From positions 186,001 through 250,000 of the forward strand of contig BQMF02000138.1 of NCBI GenBank assembly GCA_027922465.2: a stretch of 64,000 bases of DNA, given 5' to 3'. Source of the DNA: Turritopsis dohrnii. Lineage: Eukaryota; Cnidaria; Hydrozoa; Anthoathecata; Oceaniidae. Position 1 is the first letter of the stretch; every line of letters begins with the position of its first letter. Made by a program: the position numbers and the translations under genes. The notes beneath the pieces were generated by a model. That model saw nothing but the letters and a program-made list of their open reading frames with translations. It was not told the origin of the DNA and searched no databases. This document shows, piece after piece, positions 1 through 12,400 of this stretch.

Positions 1-1
1 C

Positions 2-94
2 TGGTTAGATGTATTCGAGGAAGTAGATCAAAAAGTAAAAATGATCAGTGACGCCGGAGTCTGGGAACAGCGGGCTGCTGTTGTCAATCATTAA
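2..94 (+). CDS. C-terminal end of an unidentified gene (3' partial)
   Basis: An open frame enters from the left edge and runs 30 codons to a TAA at 92-94. The peptide begins WLDVFEEVDQKVKM and ends GVWEQRAAVVNH. It has coding-like composition (acidic, amphipathic, few repeats) and is followed by AT-rich sequence with AATAAA signals near 133 and 187, as expected of a terminal exon and 3' UTR. I do not recognise the family, and the rest lies outside the window. It could instead be a chance open frame, but the edge position and nearby polyadenylation signals favour a real last exon. Confidence 0.45.
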   Translation, partial: WLDVFEEVDQKVKMISDAGVWEQRAAVVNH

Positions 95-888
95 GTAAAT
101 TTTATCTCTGATAATATATGTAAATAATATGTAATAAAAAATATCATATCTTGTAATACTTATTATGTATATATGTATATACTAATGAAATAAAAAAATA
201 AAAAATCTTTTTATTAATGATTAATACTCACTTGTTGAATATTCAAAATAAAACTACCAAAATACTGGACCTAACCTCGAACCCAGGGCTCTTGTCTTTA
301 CCGATGGCCGAGGAAGAAGCTATAAGAAGAGGCTATATAAATTATCTGTTTAAACAAAACCTTTCTAGAACATACCTCTTAATTTTTTGTGTGGGACTAA
401 CATTTCGCATATTCTAACTTAAATTTATTAAAATCTTATCCTTGCCGAAAGTAAATGGCAATTTTACGAATATGAGTGTTGTTTTTGTTTTGAACCAATT
501 GTCAGCATTTCACACGAAAGAGATGTGCTGAGAGGAGAAGTAACAACAATCTATTTTGTCCTGCTTAAGAGAAATTCATTTTCTAAACAAATATACTTTA
601 TTCGGAAAGATTTTGGCAAAAGATACTTTGATAATTTCCGGATAATTTCTGATGAAAAAACAAAAGATAATTTCCCGAGTTTTTGGACAAATTTTTCGTG
701 AAATAAACTTTGATAAGTTTTACACTTTACAGCCTATGAAATGCTCTTCATCGCAGTGACAAAATGAGTCTGGTAGCTTACGGAAAGCAGAATCCAGTAA
801 ATTATAATATTCAATGTAATTGGGAAAAAACAGCTGTAAAATGATCCTCTCCTTTACCAGCTTATGAAAAAATCGTATACCTTATATA
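95..888. other. AT-rich 3' UTR/intergenic stretch
   Basis: It probably starts with the 3' UTR of the preceding gene (AATAAA-type signals near 133 and 187). At 262-300 there is a half-copy of the CCTCG-ACCCAGGG repeat that is palindromic elsewhere (2180-2260, 35972-36027). I see no supported gene. Confidence 0.4.
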
Positions 889-1045
889 TCTGGGATAATT
901 TCGTCGGGGAAAAGTGACGAAATTTTTGCTTCGTGACGAAAAGCTTGAAAAAGTGAGATTTATAATTAAGTATTAGTAAAATTTTGCAAAACGACGAAAT
1001 TTTCCCCGACGAAAATTTTCCCCGACGAAATTATCCCCGATGAGG
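889..1045. repeat. Palindromic foldback repeat (GGGGATAATTTCGTCGGGG family), copy 1
   Basis: The left arm contains GATAATTTCGTCGGGGAAAA and the right arm its inverse, with CCCCGACGAAATTATCCCC at 1018-1040. GACGAAA and TTTCGTC motifs recur between them. A second copy lies at 4006-4190. It looks like a non-autonomous inverted-repeat element (MITE); no coding content. Confidence 0.7.
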
Positions 1046-1481
1046 TGTCATTGCATCATTTCGCTGCTTTGTGTGACACCCACACTACAATGCCATACAA
1101 TGGTTTCTTTCTTCTTTTTTTTATTCCAGTGCAATTTTTCAGATTCACGTAAAGACTGATGTAAACCTAACATTTCCTGCAAAATCGAAAGTGAAGTGGT
1201 GGACGAATGTTGAACGAATGTAACATTCATTTTGGATGAATATTAGATGGTCCTGAATAGCGTTCAGCCGTTTCGTCCAACATCACTTCATCCAACATAA
1301 GTCATTATTCATTCCCGCTCATTTGCAATACTTCGTTTTGTTCAACTATTTTCTTTCGTTTATATTTCAAGAAAACGAAAACAAAAAAACTTTTGCGAAA
1401 ATATGAGAAATAAGTGTCTCCACTACCATTGCAGACTGCCACACACCACCAGTCATAAAAAAGCATCTAAATTTCCTTCTC

Positions 1482-1862
1482 TCACTTGGCGGTGACAGAG
1501 CAATTATGTCCTGTGTTGGGGACTTCCAATGAGTGAAAATAATCGAGATTCTCTTCCATGCGCCATTCTCCTTCTATTAGATTTCCTTGATCATCAAACA
1601 AATCAACAAAAGTTAATGTACGATACGTACTCGATGCGACACGATACGTACTACTCGAGGAAGTGTATGACGTTAATTCGGCGCCAAAATCTGCTTTTGT
1701 CAAGTCGTCGAGTCGTTTAAGATGTTGACTCTTGACGTCATTAATCGTTTTCGAGTTGACATGTTTTGGTTTGTCGCTAGTTGTTGCTATGTGTAATAGA
1801 ATCATAGTTTCTAGACTATATGGTAAGCGATAACAAACCGTTTTTGTTGTTGTCGAGAGCAA
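1482..1862 (-). CDS. Orphan 126-codon open frame, uncertain
   Basis: An uninterrupted frame from ATG at 1862 to a stop at 1482. The C-terminal half is acidic and includes the stretch LTFVDLFDDQGNLIEGEW, less low-complexity than neighbouring chance frames. It has no signal peptide or membrane segment, and I recognise no domain. No clear splice sites tie it to another exon. It may be a single-exon gene, an isolated exon, or a remnant of a mobile element. Confidence 0.25.
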   Translation of the reverse strand: MLSTTTKTVCYRLPYSLETMILLHIATTSDKPKHVNSKTINDVKSQHLKRLDDLTKADFGAELTSYTSSSSTYRVASSTYRTLTFVDLFDDQGNLIEGEWRMEENLDYFHSLEVPNTGHNCSVTAK

Positions 1863-4005
1863 CTATCAAGCAAATAAATTTCTTCGTCATTACATTATAC
1901 ACATATTCGTCTGCCCCAAAAGTGGATCTTGAAAGCCATGAAGAGTGTGTTCATCTGAGGACAAGTAATTGAACAAACAAGACAAAGCCTGAAGTGCAAG
2001 CCTCACTAACCCAAACACAGTATGTGAACTGGCAAGAGAACAATAGATTTCTCACAACTTAAGTTTTTTAAACACAATATAAGAGGGCGAGGTAGAAGCA
2101 TTTTACAGTGGGTGAAAGGTACAGCGGTGATCATGTCCGGTTCTGTAGGTTTAAATAGATTGGTCATCTGAGTGCCCAACCACCTCGAACCCAGGGTGTC
2201 TTGCCTTTTCGATCATGTATCCGTATATCGAAAAGGCAAGAAAACCTGGATTTGAGGTTGCGAGTGCCAACCTTATCGCCACCAAACAAGGCCAGTCCGC
2301 ATTTGATATGTTAGTTACAGTTTCCCCTATCTTAGGAACTGTTTATATGGAGACGGATTGTGCCGCTTATTCTGGTTGGCTGGATTAAGGCAGGGTGATG
2401 AGTTTTATCCCGTGTTCATATAATAATTTCCATCCCGCTCAACCGGCTAGGATGGAATGATTACATTATGAGATACTATTGGTAGCTTTCATAGTGTTCT
2501 TCAGCATAATATATAACATCAACTTCAGCAATGTCATTCCTCGGCAAAGACGGATTGACTCGCTTGCTATATGCACAAATCTTATATTTTTATGCGTTTC
2601 TTAAGAATAGCGATATCTCGCCTAGCCGAGCCAGACAGGTCAAGCGGGACAGCCCACATCCATATGAACAGCCCCTTAATAAATGACCAAGTAAAATCAT
2701 GCAACTTCGGATTGATCTCATCACGTAGAAGAAACGCATGTCTCTCCTGACACAAAGATATATTACGCAGGAAGAATAAGACGCCCTTAAAATTCGAGGG
2801 TATAGGTGAGGGGATTTTTTTGCTGCCGACTGGTCACACAGGAGAATAAGTGTGAATGGTGACTGGTCACACAGGAGAATAAGTGTAAATGATGAGTTTA
2901 TGATACGAACCAAGAACAAGAAAAAAGCAGTTCTTCCACAATTGTTGTTTTTCCCATTATATTTCTCCATAAAGTGGAAAAAAATATTTCGCATGTCTTA
3001 TCTGCGCTGAAAAATTCCTCCCTTGGTCAGTAGTCTGTTGACATTCTTTCATGCATTGTTATCTTTAAAGATTCTAACTCAACATTGCGCATGCCTGGCC
3101 TGCATGCCTGATTATTCATCTTTCGCGCTTATAACACACCTGATGAGGTTTACACCAACTTATTCCTCGCCTATTTTTATAGAATTTCCGTTTTTCTTTC
3201 TCCGCTCTACAACTGCCGTTCAAACCGGAACTCTCGTGATCGCTATCAATGTTGTTCATGGTGAATTTTAATCTTCTAAGCATCAACACCACCTGTGTGA
3301 TTATTTTGAAAGTGGCTTCGTGCATCAAGAAAAGTTCTACAAAACCAGATGTATACGCATATTTAAAAATATACCCATGATTAAAATACAAAAATTAATT
3401 GCTGCTTAATCTACCCTCATTTTGGAGTATGTTTTTATTTGCTAAACCTTGAGAACACACTCTAGCCTTCATCGTGCCAGGTCTTTTGAACCGACCGCTA
3501 CGGTTGTTCCGGGCGTTCACGAGCTTGAATGAATAAACTGACGCCATTGCTTAGACGGGTTGATGCTTCATAACTTATCTTCCATCGTGAAGGAAATAAA
3601 AATTGAAATGAACCTTTCGATGACCCCTGAAAATAGAAAGCCATGTTTGTTTAGATGAACTTAACCAGCCATAGTTAATGTGAGCTATATGATCCGTCGC
3701 ACAAATAATGTTGAAAAAACGTACATTGATTTTGTGTCATATTTTTTCCTGTTATAGCAATTTCTTGGAAAATACTATGGTTGATCTATTCCTGCAGAAC
3801 TTGAACGATTAAAGGCTGCATGAACTGTAATAAACGCCACCCATACACAGCGATTCATAAAATCAGACATTGAGAACAACCCAGAACTTTTGGAGGACTC
3901 TGATCAAGCCGAGAACGAAGAGATCGATTTTGACAAAAGTCTCCAGTATTACCTTTATTGTGTGATATAGAAAGTTCTTCTTTGCTATTTTTCTAATGTA
4001 TACCT
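1863..4005. other. Non-coding stretch with small repeats
   Basis: No supported gene. It holds an 81-bp hairpin at about 2180-2260 whose arms pair (CCTCGAACCCAGGGT against the inverse of ACCTGGATTTGAGG), and a 33-bp tandem duplication at about 2828-2893 (GACTGGTCACACAGGAGAAT begins each unit). Otherwise AT-rich unique-looking DNA. Confidence 0.5.
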
Positions 4006-4190
4006 TATCGGGGATAATTTCGTCGGGGAAAAGTGACGAAATTTTTGCTTTGTGACGAAAACTTTCCCCGAAGAAAATTTTGAAAAGTGAAATTCATAAG
4101 AAAGTATTAGTAAAATTTTGTAAAATGACGAAATTTTCCCCGACAAAAAATTTTCCCGACGTAAATTTTTCCCGACGAAATTATATATGT
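4006..4190. repeat. Palindromic foldback repeat (GGGGATAATTTCGTCGGGG family), copy 2
   Basis: Second copy of the element at 889-1045. It starts with GGGGATAATTTCGTCGGGGA and ends in TTTTTCCCGACGAAATTATA, with GACGAAA blocks between. The central parts of the two copies also match (AAGTATTAGTAAAATTTTG), so they derive from one source. Confidence 0.7.
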
Positions 4191-4802
4191 ATAGTGATAC
4201 ACTCGGTTTTAATGTTATGATATGAAACCTGGGTCCAAATAAGGGGTCAAGCTGGTAAATCATAATGCTAGATCCATGTGTGCAGTTGGTGTATTCCTTG
4301 TTGTTTTTTCCACCCGTCGTTTAATAAATAATTAAAAAGCTTGTGACCGCTTAATGGCTTAAAAAATAAAATAAAAATAAAATAAAATAAAAATATCGTA
4401 TTTCATATTAGAATTACAAATGTCTTACAACAGAATCAACTTATAGAAGAGAGAAATCTAAAATAGTGATGCCGATAACAACCTTTAATCTTTGAATAGC
4501 AAGAACAACATAAGTACAATTTACTGAGGAACTCGTTGAGATTGGAGTGCTTGCAGTTATTTTGTATTTCTCTCACTTATCAATTGATTGACGAGATCTT
4601 CCTTACAGGGGAAATGTTTTTACTCATATCAAAAGTCAATATCTAAATCACTGTCAATCAAAGCACAAAACAAAATTATTACATAATATTGAAATAAATT
4701 TTCAGAGTCCAATATCGGCACAATATTATTTCTTTGCCTTTACTATAGAAAGTTTTTTCAATGAATGTTCTTGGTCATTATATATATACCAATCTGATGC
4801 AC

Positions 4803-6412
4803 CTAAATTTGTTCATTAATACTGCAATTTTCAGAGATCTTTCGTTTTCGGTACTGAGCCAAAGAAGGGTTTTTCATCAACATCACTGCAAGGAACCAAC
4901 GGTTTTTCGCTAAGAGGTTTGGCAGTCTGGAACGGATTTGATTTAACGATGTATCACTTTCACTTTTTCCGTAGGTGGCGGTTTCCAACAAAAGATAACA
5001 AAAGCATCGCATGGTAGGATTTTTAAACATCGCCTCGAGTGTCACTGTAGCTTGGTATGCTCGGTGTCCGGTATAAATTCTAGCGAAATACTTCGGATTC
5101 ATCACCAGTCGATCAAAACGCGGCAAGAAAAACACATTCGCCAAAAAACTGACGATGCTGGTCCAGAAAAAAGACACAAAACCGATTGACAAATTCAAAA
5201 AGACTGTCAAATACATGTTTAAATGATAGAAATTGACATGGTTCACTGACATACGGTCATTTTTATCGACGTTTGCTGTGAATACAAATCGCGCAATCAG
5301 ATGTTGTGCTATTATAACCAGAAATCCGCTGACCATAAAAGCATATATGCCTTTCCCAACAGTCTCAAGAATTATTTCAACATAGGTTAGATTTTTTAAG
5401 ACAAATTGAAAAATTAGAAAAATAACGCCAAATATTACGAATATGACCACAACTCCAAATATATTGAATACGATGAAATAACCAGGAAATAATGTGTATT
5501 TGATCAAAATCTCACTTTTTGTCATTCGATATGGATTGTTCCATACCTGACCGTGTTTCAGAACATTGTGAAAATCTTTCTTGAATGAAAAAAAAAAAGC
5601 TGTATGACGAAAATGAAAACAGTAGTGACAGCAGCGACATTCATTGCTACATAATGTAATGATGATAATTTTAGAGCGATGATAAATATTTTACATCCAA
5701 ACACCAACGAAACAATGATGGGTATCAACACGATGGTTGGAAAATGGAAACAAGGATCTCTGTCCCATATATATCGCCCAAAGAAGTTTTCTGGATTTTG
5801 TAAATATTGCGACGGGTTCCACAAGCGTCTAACGTATTTCTTTTGATGTGTCATCAAGATGTGATGGAAGGAGGGGTACCGATGACCGCTGATCAGGCGT
5901 TTGATGAAAATTGCAAACAACAGCACTATGCAAATGACATCAGGTATTGCTGCTAAATAAACATACCAAGCAATTCTTCCAGCAACAAGACAATCTTCGT
6001 TAATACGTTCCAATGTAAAGAAGATGAAATACGCTATCAAATACACAGCTCCAAGTAAACTCGATAACCTCACATGCGAGGAGTGAATGCAAATAAAAAG
6101 GGGATAAGCGATCAGAGCAATTAGTATGAAGAATAACGTTAAAACAAATGGTTGTATTGGCCAAGATACATCTATTCTGTATCTGGTGAGAACGTGTTTG
6201 ATAATAATTCCCGAGAAACTTCCAAATCCAAGTGTTATAGCCATCCTGTTTCTGTCATTATTTTCAAGAATTTTGAATGGCAGAAGTATTTTAAAAACGC
6301 CATCTTTAATCCTCTGCTTAAGTTGAAGGACACCACTGATGATTAATCCAGGGATTAAAACCAAATAACATAAATATATATAGTAATCAAACCAATTCAG
6401 ACATGTAGACAT
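4803..6412 (-). CDS. STRA6-like: STRA6-like retinol transporter/receptor, frame broken once in an A11 run
   Basis: STRA6 family proteins are multi-pass membrane receptors that exchange retinol with extracellular carriers. Two frames, 6412-5558 and 5525-4803, give a polytopic protein with many hydrophobic helices. Family-like signatures are IWDRDPCFHFPTIVL mid-protein, YFARIYTGHRAYQ then NPTMRCFCYLLLE, and at the end NRWFLAVMLMKNPSLAQYRK, matching the conserved 'NPxLxxxRK' tail of vertebrate STRA6. The frames are out of register by one base, and the only suspicious feature between them is an 11-A run at 5588-5598. One more base there would make a single frame of about 536 residues; the human protein is 667. 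The 5' end sits directly after TATTTTAG, so this is probably one long exon with a short upstream exon encoding an extracellular N-terminus that I could not place. Either an assembly indel or a recent pseudogene. Confidence 0.85.
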
Positions 6413-6782
6413 CTAAAATAAAATAAAATTTTTTCATTTTAAAGGTCATTTTTTTATCCCAGAAAAACTATTTTACGCATAATTTTTCAATAATGATGAA
6501 TTATGCAATAAGACAGACTAACGGACTGATTGACTGATTTTCAAGATGCAGCGCTTATTAGAAGGTGGCATTTATATAGAGATTAATGTTTGGCTATAAG
6601 TGGGGCGTTTAATAGAGGGCGGCGTTTATTAGAGGAAATACGGTATTGAATCATTTATTTAACGTTGGTTTGCCGTATGTATAATTCTATAACTATGAAA
6701 ATATTCTGTTACAAGAAATAATTTCTAAAATTTCTAAGTTTCTCAATTTCAAAAAAGAAACTAAAAAGGAAACTTTTAATTT
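6413..6782. other. Non-coding, with GCGTTTATTAGAGG-type repeat
   Basis: At 6546-6645 there are three variant copies of a GCG(T)TTA(T)TAGA(A)GG motif in about 100 bp, which looks like a transposon-end repeat. Nothing else recognised. Confidence 0.3.
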
Positions 6783-7098
6783 GGGTGTATAGCTCACTTG
6801 GTAAGACAGTGGATTTGTAATACAAGGGTGATAGTTGGTAGTGGTTCAAATCCCGAAACTGAATGCTAATGTGTAATATAAACACTTATGATAATAATGT
6901 ATGCAACAAGAAACTATATGAGATTGTACATGATGTGATGTGATGAGTCAGTGCTTAAAATTGCATAGTAAGACCACAATCATATACTAGTAGGTGCAAG
7001 TTATGCATTTCTGGTGGAGGCCCACATCAGTGAGTTACACTGCAATTTCCCTCTAGTCCTGGTAAAATAATAATAAATAAAAAAAACAAAAAAAACTT
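6783..7098 (+). mobile_element. tRNA-derived SINE
   Basis: The first 80 bases resemble a degenerate tRNA: an A-box-like TATAGCTCACTTGGTAAGAC at about 6788-6807 and a B-box GGTTCAAATCC at 6843-6853. A tRNA-unrelated body and an A-rich tail (AATAATAAATAAAAAAAAC type) follow near 7065-7098. The tRNA part lacks clean acceptor-stem pairing, so this is a SINE rather than a working tRNA gene. Confidence 0.6.
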
Positions 7099-7212
7099 AC
7101 GTTTTGAAAGATTTCTTCAATTTCTCTTTAACTTTCTTTGTATCTGTGTTTGTCGTACAACTGTGTTCACGATTCTTATCTTGACTTACTCTCTTACGTT
7201 CTGCCTTTTAAT
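7098..7212 (-). other. Possible Lys-rich exon (unassigned)
   Basis: On the minus strand an open stretch of about 35 codons, Lys/Arg-rich (includes KKVKEKLKKSFK), lies between an AAAAG acceptor-like site and a strong CAAAAC|GTAAGT donor. The phase at the donor does not match the STRA6-like exon downstream, so I cannot connect it. A SINE tail abuts the donor. It may be an exon of another transcript or chance. Confidence 0.2.
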
Positions 7213-9434
7213 ATTTGTTGGTCATAGCCGTATGTCAACACACTGAACAATACTTCAATACAAGAATTTGTTTGGAAGCAAAATAAGCAAACAATTTTAA
7301 ACTCCTCAGGTTGATACAGTGTATAAAACCGTCAGACGAGACTCGTTTTAAAAATATAACAATAATGGTTTTACTTCAGGCATATCCACATAAAACAATG
7401 GCTCTTGAATCGGCTGCCGAAGGAATCGAAGTTGTTTGTTTTGATCTTAGTGGAAAACTGTTTTTATGAATTTGAATCTCCATTGGTTATACACGTTTTT
7501 TTATTTTTTATAAGCAACCAAAGTCAGACGTTAGTAGTAATGTTGCTTATAAAATGACCATTTTTTAGTAGTAATGTTGCTTAATTTGTTGCTAAGCAAT
7601 AATTGAAGAAATATGTATTTCCAGTCTTGAAATCGTTTGTGTAAGTTCAATATCTAAGTAAATAGTGTAGGACACAAGTACTGCAACCTAGTGTAACCAT
7701 CTAGTGTAACAATTTTAAGAAATGTGCTGTATGCTATGCTAGTGCTACATCATTTCAAAATTTCATGTTGGTAATTTATCTAATATTCTTGTAGTACTTA
7801 ACACAGTATTTTCCAAACTTTTAACAAAAAATTCAAAATTTCATATCATGCTGGCAATGAAATTCCTCGTAGTTTCATATCGAGATTTACTCAGCGAAAA
7901 CAGAAAATTAAATTTCAACGGCAGCAGCGAAAGCGAATACTCGTTTTTTTTTTTATAAGCAACCAAGCTTTGACGTTAGTAGTAATATTACTTAAAAAAT
8001 GACCGTTTTTAGTAACTGCTACTTTAATTTGTTGCTAAGCATTAATAGAAAATACATATATGTCCCGTCTTGAAAACCTTTTTGTACGTTTTGGTTGTTT
8101 AATTCTAAGTATAAAGTCTAGGACATTCAAATCATTATACAAAGCGCATAAACCTAGTACTGCAACCATGTTGCTTATAAACTATTTGCTTACAAAAAAA
8201 ACCCAAAACATGTACCGTATTAAAAGACCTTTGGACTACTCCTCCTACTACAAGTCCTCCGGCTGAAGTGGCAGTTAGTCTATGACACTTGTCGGCGAGA
8301 CTCCGCTAATAACGCAATGTAAGTTCTAATGAAAGAACGCAGCTTTGGAATTTTTGAAGGTTTAACATAACAAACATTTAAAAGTACGTTTTCTTTGATA
8401 TTTTGTCAAATAATTCATGAAAGAATAAATATTAATCAAATAGGTCTACATAAATATGACCTTCTTACAACCTCTTCTCCAGACCTTCTTATTGACTCGT
8501 TTATTAGCTACTACTAGAATTCCGTTAGCTTGTACCTAGGATAATTCGGACAATCGCTGAATCGGACAAATTTCTTGCCCTCAAGTATTTCATTAGTAAA
8601 CAATCAGTAAATATTGATATTTCGTCGTCGTAATGCCAGGCGTTTACGACGATTATGACGATCACAAAAGTGTTCGCATTAGACGATTACGACGATCACA
8701 CTGAATTTTAATCGTCGTAATCGCCAGGTCTGAACCAGGCTTTAATGAACTAACTTCTTAATTTTCTGAGAAAACACAAGAAGTTGGAGATTTTGAAATG
8801 TCTTTCCATATGTACCAAAAAAAACCTCTCTCTCGACAGTTTAAGCTCATTAAAACTTCATGGTGAAAACCTTGTCGAATTTGTCCGGGTAAAGGAGTTT
8901 ACTTTCGCGTTATAAGAATTTTCAGTTAGAACTGATCACACGAAACAATCCATAGAGTCAAATCATAACATATTGTGTTATAAAGACTTATAGGTTCAGT
9001 TCTTTTTTTTGTCTCTCTCGAGTAGAAGGAAAACATTTGAAATATAGAAGTATTTTTATTTATGCTTTCAATGTTAATGTTGGACATAAGTTGTTCCAAA
9101 ACTACATTAAAAAAACTCCTTCTTCTTATTCGAAGAGTTACAAAGGTTTGGGTACAAGGTTCTTTCACTGAGTAACGTAAGTTTTCATAAAAAAAACCCA
9201 GAGGTAAGTCGCAATTTGTCTAAGCGACCGAGTCTTAGCAATTTAACCATAAAAGAAAAACGCTCAAATAATCTTATTGGTATTTTAAATGGAATTTATA
9301 AATAATGTTAATGCGCTTCTCCACAAATTAAAACTACCCAATTAAGTGAATTTTATCTACCCCCAAAAAAACGAGAGAAACTTTGAACCTCAAAAGATTG
9401 TGATAAAAAAAGAAGCTATTTCTAAATAAATAAA
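7213..9434. repeat. Non-coding, with two diverged direct repeats and a CGTCGTAAT palindrome
   Basis: A unit of about 180-220 bp starting TTTATAAGCAACCAA occurs at about 7508-7690 and again at 7951-8170. Both copies contain GACGTTAGTAGTAAT, TTGTTGCTAAGCA and TAGTACTGCAACC-like blocks. At 8626-8725, CGTCGTAATnGCCAGG blocks occur in opposite orientations with several ACGACGATTA repeats, a likely small inverted-repeat element. No gene supported. Confidence 0.45.
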
Positions 9435-12400
9435 TCATATTTCACTGTCACTTTGATAGTTGGTAAATCGAACGAATCGTGTTGACCTTTGACTCAATGA
9501 TGGTTTTCGAGCTGGTCTCTTTCGATCATGGCTTAATTTGAAAGAATTATCAAAGCTTTTGAAAGAACTATCAAAGCTTTTGTTTTTCCTCCAAAACGGA
9601 AGCAAACCTTCGTCATACGTTCCTTTGATCTGCGGGGTGTTCTTTATTTCCATGATTTTGAATAAGGGAATCTCATTATCCAATGAAATGTTTCCATCTC
9701 GGCCAACAGCCATATCGTTGCCCAATCGGATGCTTTCATTTCCACGCCTGATCTCCATGTGGTGCGGTCGGAATGAACGTAAATTGATCTTACCGACAGG
9801 AGTGGTGGAAAGATTTTTCACTCGCGCTGTAAGTTTGACTGGAACTCTTACAGATGGTGTGCTCTTCAAAATTATTCGAAGTGCATCGCGTGATTTGAAA
9901 GCATCCTTGAAGGAAGATTCCCCTTCGCTACTTGATAAAGACCTATATCTTGTACATACGGCACGATTGTCGGTCCATGTCGAATGTGTTGGTTGGGAAA
10001 CGACGGTAGATGACGGTATCTGCGGTAGATGTAATGTCTCTTGTAACAAATCACCATCTGAATAACTTCTCATTCGAATTGAGTTACGGTTACAGCCATC
10101 TGTTATCATGTTAGAATCGTCACCTGACTTCAACGTCTCCAGCGTTGCAATGTTGGCTGTATTAGTCCTATTCTGAGGTGACGCGTTTTTAGTGACGATG
10201 GTATCGACCTCAAACGACGGATTGTTAAAGCTAACGACCTTTGCGTCTTTAGAAATGCTTGTGGTGATGTGCTTCGATTCGTCACTCGAATAACTCACGT
10301 CATTCTTGCAAGATACTTTTTCGTGATACCTGTTTCGTGACCGGTTACTTGGTACGATGTGGGCATGGTAACAGCATGCACAACAGCAAGACACAAAACA
10401 TTTATAGAATGCTGGCGAACAACAACAAATCAACAACAACAACAATAAGATAAACAACAGGATAAACAGTGGTAAGAAATACAACCATAAAGAAACATGG
10501 TCGCTACTATAGTCATCGTAATGTGAGGTCATTTTATCGTATTTGTACATAAAATCCGAGACGGTGTGTAATGAGAACTTTCCATTTATTGCAGAGACAA
10601 AGCCAGCAGCAATTTCACCGTCTACATTGATGAGAAGTTCCATATACTTTTGTATGGCCGCTCTTGAACATAGTGAGTGAGGAAGGACTTGTGGGGATAG
10701 GGTAAAAATTAGATCGACTGCGGCGGATGGCGGACTTATTTGACGACATGTCGATTTATTAAAAAAAATGACGTGGATGTCATCGGTTTTCAACATCAAA
10801 CGCGTTGCAATGATCGAGACCATTTCATGGACTGGTTCAGCAAGGCAAGAAAACTTTTCCTTCGTGGAGAACGTCATTTTAATTCGAAAACAAAGTGTTT
10901 TCGGAGCATCTTTAAAGTTGACAAGGATTGTTTGTGATAGCGGGCAGTTTCCAGTGCTTGTTTTAGTGTTGATTTCAAACTGCAGATTCTTGGCACGACT
11001 GGCCAGTCGATAGGTTGGTAGAAATTCGATAACTCGTGTTTTCGTAACATGAAACCAGCAAGAATGAAACGGAATATTTGTTTTTGGGAGTATATTAACA
11101 ACTGAAGCATCGACTTCATATTTGTTTTGTATGCCTGGTGTTAATATGATCTCCGGTAAAGTTGCTGAGTTCGCACATTTACTACAAGCTTCAGTTGAGA
11201 TAAAGTCCACATTCCGAACCACAGCGATGGAGTGCATAAATGTTTGAAAGGCTATTCTCACTTTTCCATCGGCTTTTACGAAGTGATCTTTAAAGGAGTC
11301 TAAGAACTGTTTACTGCATTCTCTGCAATCCAGTGTTTCTCGAGATAAGCCAATTTCCATTTTCAAAGTATTCTGATCAAACGAAGACCATTTCAAGATT
11401 CTGTATGTAAATTTTTGGTTCGCATAATTCGTAAGTCGATCGAGAAAATCCTCAACCAGTTCAGCTTGACACGGTGTTCTAACAGCTGTAACGTACACGT
11501 GCATTATCAAGCATTTCGACCAATCAGATTCGAGTATTTTTGTTTTGAACTTGAACGGCAATGATTGACCGCATTTGTCTTTCGCAAGAAAATTTAAAGT
11601 ATATCCATTCGAAGGCTGGTTCTGGAACACGGTAGTTGTCGGTAGAAAGTGTATTTGATTGTGTCGGAGACGAAACCAACAAATTTCTTTATTCGGTGTT
11701 GGAATCAAACTTATCGTGACATCGTCGGTATTAAATATTTTCGACGGTATTTGAAAAATAGTTTTGGTTAAAGCTGGAATACTTAAATCTTTCAATGTTG
11801 AAATCATCTGCAATGGAGAGCAATTTGATGAAGACGGAGTGCTAAAGAGAAGCACAGCAATATTCTAATAAAAATTCATTTCTCATCAGCATAATACCCT
11901 ATTTTCCTAAATATCCCTAATAAGTAAAAATTGTATAATTAGCAGACCTCTACAATCAACCGGCATTGTGAATATAAATTACTGATCCCGACTAACCCAA
12001 AGGTGTAGACAGCGATAGTAACTCAAGCAAAAAGTGGAAGTACAGTATCGAAAAATTACGGTTAGGCTAGCAAATACAGAGTAACATGCTCTTATCCCAG
12101 TGGGCAAAATCGTCAAAAAGTCACTGCGAGGAAGAGCATTTTTATTGAAATTGTGTGTATATTTCGATAGAAATAACAAATGTGCCGGCTGGGATCCTAA
12201 GTGCTCTTCGAAAACTCAACCTCTGTAAAGGATTTAAATCCAAATTTGTGCCTTCTACAGAATGTTGCTCAATTTTTATCGCTAAGAACTAGACTGAAAC
12301 ATGCTTGTAGGTGCCACGCACCTGTTTCGCACCCCGTTTCATCCAACCTCAAAAAATCATCTCACCTCGATGTTGATGTTCTCGTTGAGACTGTTGTTGA

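Noticed and set aside
2590..2994. 134-codon minus-strand frame as a gene
   Set aside because: It runs across the 33-bp tandem duplication and shows the repeated peptide from that; no domain and no gene context.
6783..6862. A tRNA gene
   Set aside because: The boxes are present, but stem pairing is poor and an A-tailed body follows, so it is a SINE head.
7098..7212. Upstream exon of the STRA6-like gene
   Set aside because: The donor phase does not fit the acceptor at 6412, and the Lys-rich peptide does not resemble a STRA6 N-terminus.
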